Assembly (NCBI GenBank): GCA_021786295.1
Contig: JAJYNO010000030.1
Coordinates: 62,001 to 126,000, forward strand
Source of the DNA: a bacterium
GTDB lineage: Bacteria; Elusimicrobiota; Elusimicrobia; Elusimicrobiales; UBA9959
DNA length: 64,000 nucleotides
Direction: 5' to 3'
Shown here piece by piece: positions 59,419 through 64,000 of this stretch; the stretch's first letter is position 1; each line of letters starts with the position of its first letter. The notes beneath the pieces are model-generated. The model had not been told where the DNA came from. It did no database searches and worked only from the letters and a program-made list of their open reading frames with translations. Made by a program: the position numbers and the translations under genes.

Positions 59419-60875
59419 TTCCCCGGCCCCGGCAGCTCCCGGTGGGAGAGCTCCACGCGCACGCCGTACTTCTTCCTGAGCCTGGCCGCCAGGGACTCGG
59501 CGCAGTAGACCGAGCGGTGCAGCCCGCCGGTGCAGCCGAAATTGACCATCAGCGAGGTGAAGTTGCGCGACAGGTAGTTCTCCACGCTCATCTCGACCAC
59601 CGCGAAGACGTTCCCGAGGAACTTCTCGACCTCCGGCTCCTTTTTCAGGAAGTCGGCGACCTGCCTGTCCCTGCCTGAGAGGCGCGCGTACTCCGGGTGG
59701 CGGCCCGGGTTGGGCAGCGCGCGGCAGTCGAAGACGAAGCCGCCGCCGTGCCCTTTGTCGTCGAGCGGCAGGCCGTTCTTGAAAGAGAAACTGGTTATGC
59801 GCACGGTCAGCCCCAGCCTGGTCTTGCCGAACTGGCGCAGATAGGAGGAGGCGGCTATGCGCTTGAAGCAGGCGGTCAGCTCCGGCACCTTCACCTCCAG
59901 TTCCGCCCTGCGCAGCAGCCACTCTATATTGCGCACGGCGTAGGGCACGCTGTTCAGGAAATGGGTCTTGCCTTCGTAGAAGCCGCGCAGGCCGTAGGCG
60001 CCCATAGCCTGCATGATGCGGATGTAGACGAACGCGGGATAATAGCGCAGGAAGGAGGCGCGGTCCTGGCCTGAGACCGAGAGATAATAGTCCCGCAGCC
60101 CGGTCCTCTCCTCCGGCTGCAGATCGGCCTTGGCGTCGTAGAGCAGCGAGGCCAGGTCGTACTGCGCCGCGCCGCGCCGGCCGCCCTGGTAGTCTATGAA
60201 CCACGGCTCGCCGCCGCGCAGCATGACGTTGCGGCTCTGGAAGTCGCGGTAAAGAAAATAGCCGGAAGGGGCTTCCGTCAGGAAATCCGCGAAGCGGGAG
60301 AAGTCCTCCTCCAGCTTGGCCTCGTTGAACGGTATCTTGGCCAGCTTGAGGAAGTAGTACTTGAAGTAGTTCAGGTCCCACGTTATGGACTGCCGGTCGA
60401 AGGCCGCGCGCGGATAGCAGTACTTCAGGTCCATCCCCTCGCGCACCCGCGCCTGGAAGCGCGGCAGCCAGTCCAGCGTCCTTTTATAGGCGGCAAGGAC
60501 CTGCGGGGGCAGCTCCGGCCCTTTGCGCTCGGAGACGAGGTACTCGAAGAGCGTTACCTGGCCCAGGTCCTCCTCCAGGTATATCCCCTGAGGCTGGTCC
60601 TCCGCGTAGATCTCCGGCACGGGCAGGCCCGCGGCGCGGAACTGCCGCGAGAAAGACAGGAAAGCGCGGTTCTCCTCCCTGTCGGGACCGAAGGCGCCTA
60701 TGACGGAGCGGTCCCCGCCGCGCAGGCGGAAAAGCCGGCGGGCGGAGCCGTCGGCCTTGAGCGGCTCGAAGGCCTCCGGCCCGCGGCCGAAGGTCCTGCG
60801 GTAAAGGTCCCTGAGGGCGGGCTCGTGGCCGGAGCGGAGCTCCCCGGCTTCCTTCTCCCTGTTCTTTAAGGGCAT
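59415..60875 (-). CDS. AmgK-type anomeric sugar kinase fused to a RapZ C-terminal domain
   Basis: The 486-aa protein has an aminoglycoside-phosphotransferase/AmgK-like kinase (about 15-340): GSARRLFRL, YLEEDLGQVTLFEYL, catalytic loop YRDFQSRNVM (usual His is Tyr) and the metal loop FIDYQGGRRG. Residues about 365-486 match the RapZ C-terminal domain (FVFDCRALPNPG, LSGRDRQVADFL, NFGCTGGLHRSVYCAESLA). AmgK phosphorylates MurNAc/GlcNAc at C1; the RapZ C-domain senses glucosamine-6-phosphate in enterobacteria. The MurU-like gene overlaps directly. ATG 60875 lies 7 bases after TATAAT. Confidence 0.82.
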   Translation of the reverse strand: MPLKNREKEAGELRSGHEPALRDLYRRTFGRGPEAFEPLKADGSARRLFRLRGGDRSVIGAFGPDREENRAFLSFSRQFRAAGLPVPEIYAEDQPQGIYLEEDLGQVTLFEYLVSERKGPELPPQVLAAYKRTLDWLPRFQARVREGMDLKYCYPRAAFDRQSITWDLNYFKYYFLKLAKIPFNEAKLEEDFSRFADFLTEAPSGYFLYRDFQSRNVMLRGGEPWFIDYQGGRRGAAQYDLASLLYDAKADLQPEERTGLRDYYLSVSGQDRASFLRYYPAFVYIRIMQAMGAYGLRGFYEGKTHFLNSVPYAVRNIEWLLRRAELEVKVPELTACFKRIAASSYLRQFGKTRLGLTVRITSFSFKNGLPLDDKGHGGGFVFDCRALPNPGRHPEYARLSGRDRQVADFLKKEPEVEKFLGNVFAVVEMSVENYLSRNFTSLMVNFGCTGGLHRSVYCAESLAARLRKKYGVRVELSHRELPGPGK

Positions 60876-60882
60876 AAAATGG

Positions 60883-60888
60883 ATTATA
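60883..60888 (-). promoter_or_regulatory. TATAAT 7 nt before the AmgK-RapZ ATG
   Basis: The minus strand reads TATAATCCATTTTATG, with no Shine-Dalgarno. This gives the four-gene cassette its own leaderless promoter. The -35 is weak. Confidence 0.5.
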
Positions 60889-60916
60889 CAAAACACCGGC
60901 GCGCAAGCCGGGACGA

Positions 60917-62152
60917 TCAGTCGGCGGAGAGCGCTTCGAGGGCCGAGCGGAGCGGTCCGAGAAAGGAGGAGGCCCGCAAGTCGTGCTCCTCGTCGTTCCA
61001 GACCGCGGCGAGGCAGAACTGCCCGGACCCGGCGTTGCTGAGCAGCCAGACCGCCGAGTAGAGCCCGGGGAAGCCGCCCCCTCCGCCGCCGGCGTAAAGA
61101 TAGCCCCCCGGCACCTGGACGGGCGGACGGCCCAGCTCCAGCAGGCCCAGCGCCGGCTCGTCGCCACGGCCGGCGAAGAAGGCCATCAGCCTGCAGAGAT
61201 CGGCCGGGGAGGCGGCCCAGCCTATTTTATCGAGTCCCAGCGCGCCGCGCCCAAAAGCCTTCGCCGTCAGAGGTTCGCGGGCCAGGCCGTCCAGGAAGCC
61301 GTAGCGCTCGTCCCGCGGCAGGTTGATGTATTTCAGCGCCTCCCCGGTGGAAGCCTGAAGCCTGAGCGCCTCCGAGGTCTTTAAAAAAGGCTCAAGGAGA
61401 CCCGGGGCGGAATGACCGAGGGCGGTCAGATCGTGTTCCACCGAGCGCCTGCCCAGCGCGCGCAGCAGCGCGTCAGAGGCGGTATCGTCCCCCTCCGCCA
61501 GCGTCAGCGCGGCCAGGGTATGCACGGTCAGCGGCGAGCCTGCCGGCCAGCGGTTCAGAGGGCCTGGGGGCGCGGACCTGTCCGAGTCGCGCAGCTTCAC
61601 GATCCTCTCCCAGGGCGCTCCCTGCCTCAGGACCTCGCCCAGCAGGTAAAGCCTGTAGGCGGGCCCGGCGGCGAGCTCCTCGTCGGGATTCAGGGCCTCC
61701 AGCGGTTCGGCGTCCTTGCCGAGCCGCATGATCAGCAAAGCCTTGCGCCCCGGCAGAGCGGAGATCCGCTCCTTCACCTCCGCCAGGGCCGGGTCCAGCC
61801 GGTAGGCAGGGCTGAAGAAGATGCCGTCTATCAGGCCGCTGTCCCGGTCCAGGGACAGGGCCACCGGGATGCGCCAGCCGGAGGCGGTGTCGAAGAAAAA
61901 ATGCCCGGTGAAGGGGCCGGAACTCATCAGCACCGTTTCCGACACGGCGCCGTGCGCCGCGTAGAGGCCGCTGAAGACGGCGTTCAGCTGCCTGAGCGAG
62001 ATCTGCCTGAAGAAGGACGCGGAGAAGAGCCGCTCCGTCCCGGCCGGCTCCGCCGCCACGAGCGCGGCCGCTTTGCCTGCCGCCTGCTCCACCCCCGCCG
62101 AGGACGCGGCGGAGAGCAGCGCCAGCAGGGCCGTGACCAGCAGCGATCTCAT
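60917..62152 (-). CDS. Exported serine beta-lactamase-like protein without catalytic residues
   Basis: The 411-aa protein has a signal peptide (to about 20), an N-terminal small alpha/beta domain (about 40-130) and a class A beta-lactamase-like domain (about 135-405). The overall pattern is clear (LYLLGEVLRQGAPWERIVKL, PLTVHTLAALTL). But the SxxK motif (family GSAFKLYVL) reads GPAYRLYLL at 163-171, SDN reads GDD at 221-223, and the KTG-equivalent KGGSEPG region reads AGGGGGGFPG. It is therefore probably non-hydrolytic. The start at 62152 lies 6 bases after TATAAT. Confidence 0.75.
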   Translation of the reverse strand: MRSLLVTALLALLSAASSAGVEQAAGKAAALVAAEPAGTERLFSASFFRQISLRQLNAVFSGLYAAHGAVSETVLMSSGPFTGHFFFDTASGWRIPVALSLDRDSGLIDGIFFSPAYRLDPALAEVKERISALPGRKALLIMRLGKDAEPLEALNPDEELAAGPAYRLYLLGEVLRQGAPWERIVKLRDSDRSAPPGPLNRWPAGSPLTVHTLAALTLAEGDDTASDALLRALGRRSVEHDLTALGHSAPGLLEPFLKTSEALRLQASTGEALKYINLPRDERYGFLDGLAREPLTAKAFGRGALGLDKIGWAASPADLCRLMAFFAGRGDEPALGLLELGRPPVQVPGGYLYAGGGGGGFPGLYSAVWLLSNAGSGQFCLAAVWNDEEHDLRASSFLGPLRSALEALSAD

Positions 62153-62158
62153 GATAAA

Positions 62159-62164
62159 ATTATA
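62159..62164 (-). promoter_or_regulatory. TATAAT 6 nt before the beta-lactamase-like ATG
   Basis: The minus strand reads TATAATTTTATCATG. Transcription would begin at the start codon. It overlaps the likely promoter of the divergent scpB-like gene (TACAAT at 62163-62168, plus strand). Confidence 0.55.
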
Positions 62165-62207
62165 CAATTAAGGACCGCGGCCCAACGCTCGCACGGAGGC
62201 AGGGACT

Positions 62208-62990
62208 ATGGAACAGCTGGTACTGAAAGATATCAGGGAAGGGATAGGGGTGCTGACCCTCAACAATCCCGCCCGCCGCAACGCGCTGAGCATGGAACTC
62301 TGCAGGCAGCTCTCCGCCGCGCTGGAGGACTTCGGCAGGCAGAAGCTCCCGGTGGCCGTGCTGCGCGCCGAGGCCGGCGCCAAGGTCTGGTCCGCCGGCC
62401 ACGACATCACGCAGCTGCCGAAGGTTCACAACGAACCTCTTTCCTACGACAGCCCGATGGAGGCGGCCTTCCGCTCGATCCAGGACTATCCCGGTCCGGT
62501 CATAGCGATGATACAGGGCAGCGTCTGGGGCGGCGCCACGGACCTGGCCGTCACCTGCGACATCGCGGTGGGCGACGAGACCTCCTCCTTCGCGATCACC
62601 CCGGTTAAGATGGGGCTGCCCTACAACGCCTCCGGCATCATGCACTTCATCAACAGGGTCGGCATCAACGTCGCGCGCGAGATGTTCTACACCGCTGAGC
62701 CGGTTAAGGCCGAACGCGCCTATCACGTCGGCATCCTGAACCACCTGATAAGCTCCCGGGAGATCGAGGACTTCACGATGGAGCTGGCCAGGACGATAGC
62801 CTCCAACTCCCCGCTGGCGGTTTCCGTGGTGAAGGAGCAGTTCCGGATACTCTCCGAATCCTACCAGATAACCCCCGAGTCCTTCGAGCGCATACAGGCG
62901 CTGCGCCGCAAGGTCTACAACAGCTCCGATTACGCCGAGGGCATAAAAGCCTTCCTGGAGAAGCGCAGGCCCGAGTTCAAAGGCCATTGA
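62208..62990 (+). CDS. scpB: Methylmalonyl-CoA decarboxylase (crotonase family)
   Basis: The 260-aa protein follows E. coli ScpB closely along its length: VWSAGHDITQLP (catalytic-site His), IQGSVWGGATDLAVTCD, ITPVKMGLPYNASGI (catalytic Tyr), HVGILNHLI and the C-terminal FLEKRRPEFKGH. It converts methylmalonyl-CoA to propionyl-CoA. GGAGGCAGGGA precedes the ATG. No mutase or CoA-transferase is in the window; sucCD and korAB elsewhere connect to the same succinyl-CoA pool. Confidence 0.9.
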   Translation: MEQLVLKDIREGIGVLTLNNPARRNALSMELCRQLSAALEDFGRQKLPVAVLRAEAGAKVWSAGHDITQLPKVHNEPLSYDSPMEAAFRSIQDYPGPVIAMIQGSVWGGATDLAVTCDIAVGDETSSFAITPVKMGLPYNASGIMHFINRVGINVAREMFYTAEPVKAERAYHVGILNHLISSREIEDFTMELARTIASNSPLAVSVVKEQFRILSESYQITPESFERIQALRRKVYNSSDYAEGIKAFLEKRRPEFKGH

Positions 62991-63056
62991 GACTCCGGGC
63001 GCGGGGCCATTGGTCCCAGGCGCCGAAGGGTCATAATTTCACTTTTTTTTAGGCCT

Positions 63057-63093
63057 TTGGCCTCTTAAGGGCGGCCTTTCAGGTTCATATACT
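63057..63093 (+). promoter_or_regulatory. Shared-box promoter TTGGCCTCTTA-N20-TATACT-N6-ATG
   Basis: The 11-mer (63057-63067), the 20-base spacer and TATACT (63088-63093) are the same as upstream of the 759-aa secreted protein gene. The ATG at 63100 follows 6 bases later, without a Shine-Dalgarno. Confidence 0.65.
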
Positions 63094-63099
63094 CTTACT

Positions 63100-64000
63100 A
63101 TGGACCAAAAGATATTCGGCCGGAGACTCTACCCGGCGGCTTTCCTTATAATATCGGCTTCACTCCCGGCTGCGGCTCAGCCGTCGGCCTACGGGGACCT
63201 GGCGGCAAGGGCCGGGGCCCTATCCATCCCCGTCACGGCCGTGGCGGTCCCCGTCCCCGGCCTTCCTTCCAGGATCCCGGCCCCGAAGGTCGACACCGGG
63301 GACCCTCGCGCCATAGCCTCCCTTGACGAAGGACAGCTTGCGGCCGCTACCCCCGAGCAGAGGCTGGCGATGCTGCGGACCCTGATAAAATGGTCCCATC
63401 CCGACCAGAACAACCAGGACAGCTACGGTTCCGACCAGAAGAGCTACGAGGACGCCATCCTGAACATACTGCGCTCCTCTCCGGACGCGGCCTCCTTCGA
63501 CAGGCTTTACTACAACGTGGACGAATCCGCGCTGCTCAATTCCGTTCCCTGGGCCGGCGACATAACGGACCTGCGCAAGAAGTTCCTGGCCGCGACGACG
63601 CCCGGGGACTGGAAAGGGCTGGACAGCTACATCGACGTCGTAGACGGGACCACCAGCGCAGGCAGGAACCATATAGAATTCATGGTGGACGGGGCCAACG
63701 TGATGCCCAAGGCGGTCGCCGCGATCAAGGGCGCGAAGAGCTCCATCGACGTGGAGGTCTACCAGCTCGAGGGCGACGACATAGGCTGGGCCTTTACGAA
63801 GCTTCTGGCGCAGAAGGCGAAGGAGGGCGTGCAGGTACGCCTGGTAATAGACAAGTACGGCTCGGACCTGAAGAACGTGCAGGAGGTCGGCAAGATGCTC
63901 GCCTACCTCAACCAGAACGGGGGCGAGGCCATCCCGAACAAGGCCAGCCTGACCGGCCGCCGCGACCACCGCAAGGTGATGGTGATAGACGGCAGGATAG
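63100..64000 (+). CDS. Secreted phospholipase-D-family protein, 5' part (3' end outside window)
   Basis: The frame is open from ATG 63100 to the window end (300 codons) and is missing from the ORF track because no stop is present. The product has a signal peptide (MDQKIFGRRLYPAAFLIISA, cleavage after about AAAQ). A linker region follows, then the start of a PLD domain: IKGAKSSIDVEVYQLEGDD and the first HKD motif DHRKVMVIDG. A second HKD motif is expected beyond the window. Substrates could be phospholipids or nucleic acid. Confidence 0.8.
   Translation, partial: MDQKIFGRRLYPAAFLIISASLPAAAQPSAYGDLAARAGALSIPVTAVAVPVPGLPSRIPAPKVDTGDPRAIASLDEGQLAAATPEQRLAMLRTLIKWSHPDQNNQDSYGSDQKSYEDAILNILRSSPDAASFDRLYYNVDESALLNSVPWAGDITDLRKKFLAATTPGDWKGLDSYIDVVDGTTSAGRNHIEFMVDGANVMPKAVAAIKGAKSSIDVEVYQLEGDDIGWAFTKLLAQKAKEGVQVRLVIDKYGSDLKNVQEVGKMLAYLNQNGGEAIPNKASLTGRRDHRKVMVIDGRI

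Noticed and set aside
63012-63020. GGTCCCAGG shared with 33280-33288 as a second promoter element
   Set aside because: The two copies differ in orientation and distance relative to the genes, and the sequence is simple GC-rich, so chance is likely.

Overview
The window is a GC-rich chromosomal segment from a diderm bacterium. The gene content (MCE/Mla lipid transport, many lipoproteins and secreted proteins of unknown family, SpoIID-domain protein, gamma-alpha fused 2-oxoacid:ferredoxin oxidoreductase, DUF2157/GDYXXLXY pair) and the frequent use of ATA for isoleucine despite high GC fit a member of the Elusimicrobiota or a neighbouring uncultured diderm phylum. That assignment is inference. 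Genes are densely packed, many by ATGA-type overlaps, and no gap above 300 bases lacks a gene. No CRISPR array, rRNA or prophage was seen; one tRNA (Gly-GCC) was found.

Layout. 1-1887: end of a SpoIID/LytB-type gene, then a REP-associated tyrosine transposase (RAYT) bounded by perfect 34-bp inverted repeats that carry the stop codons of both neighbouring genes. A solo hairpin copy of the same repeat forms the last codons of rimO (about 9236-9291). 1881-9275: korAB divergent from sucCD (2-oxoglutarate/succinyl-CoA/succinate segment of the TCA cycle), a CorA-like protein with GMS in place of GMN, and rimO. 9288-18037 (minus): Zn-peptidase, EamA transporter, TPR protein, serS, a CheC-like/CheY-like pair, metK with a Cys-rich tail, phosphohexomutase, glycerate kinase. 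18092-22720 (plus): radical SAM protein, CBM48 protein, a GH57-like protein that seems to have lost its catalytic residues and ends in a glucodextranase-C/DOMON-like module, Nif3, and a cyclase-RDD fusion. 22767-27685 (minus): MFS transporter and two polytopic GT-C-like proteins. 27792-30789 (plus): DUF2157, GDYXXLXY, pyrB. 30857-39955: secreted proteins, lipoproteins, a receiver protein, a DDAH-like hydrolase, an aldo/keto reductase, tRNA-Gly.

41597-55272 is one long minus-strand gene run: rpsF-ssb-rpsR-rplI-dnaB-alr-mlaE-mlaF-mlaD-radA-yacL-ispDF-lipoprotein-cysS-PAP2. 55305-57898 holds a methyltransferase and a TMTC-like membrane/TPR protein.

57867-62152 (minus) is the most interesting region: a serine beta-lactamase-like protein that has lost all three catalytic motifs, an AmgK-type anomeric sugar kinase fused to a RapZ C-terminal domain, a MurU-like nucleotidyltransferase, a YhcH-family anomerase-like protein and a degenerate ferritin-like protein. 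The last four genes are joined by start/stop overlaps. I read this as a cell-wall amino-sugar salvage cassette with a built-in RapZ-type module. The window ends with scpB-like methylmalonyl-CoA decarboxylase and a truncated secreted phospholipase-D-family protein.

Two regulatory patterns recur. First, at least eight genes have a -10-like hexamer exactly 6 or 7 nt upstream of the start codon and no Shine-Dalgarno sequence, which predicts leaderless mRNAs; one of them has a perfect TTGACA-N17-TATAAT. Second, three secreted-protein genes share CTCTTA-N20-TA(T/C)A(C/A)T, with an 11-nt box identical in two of them.
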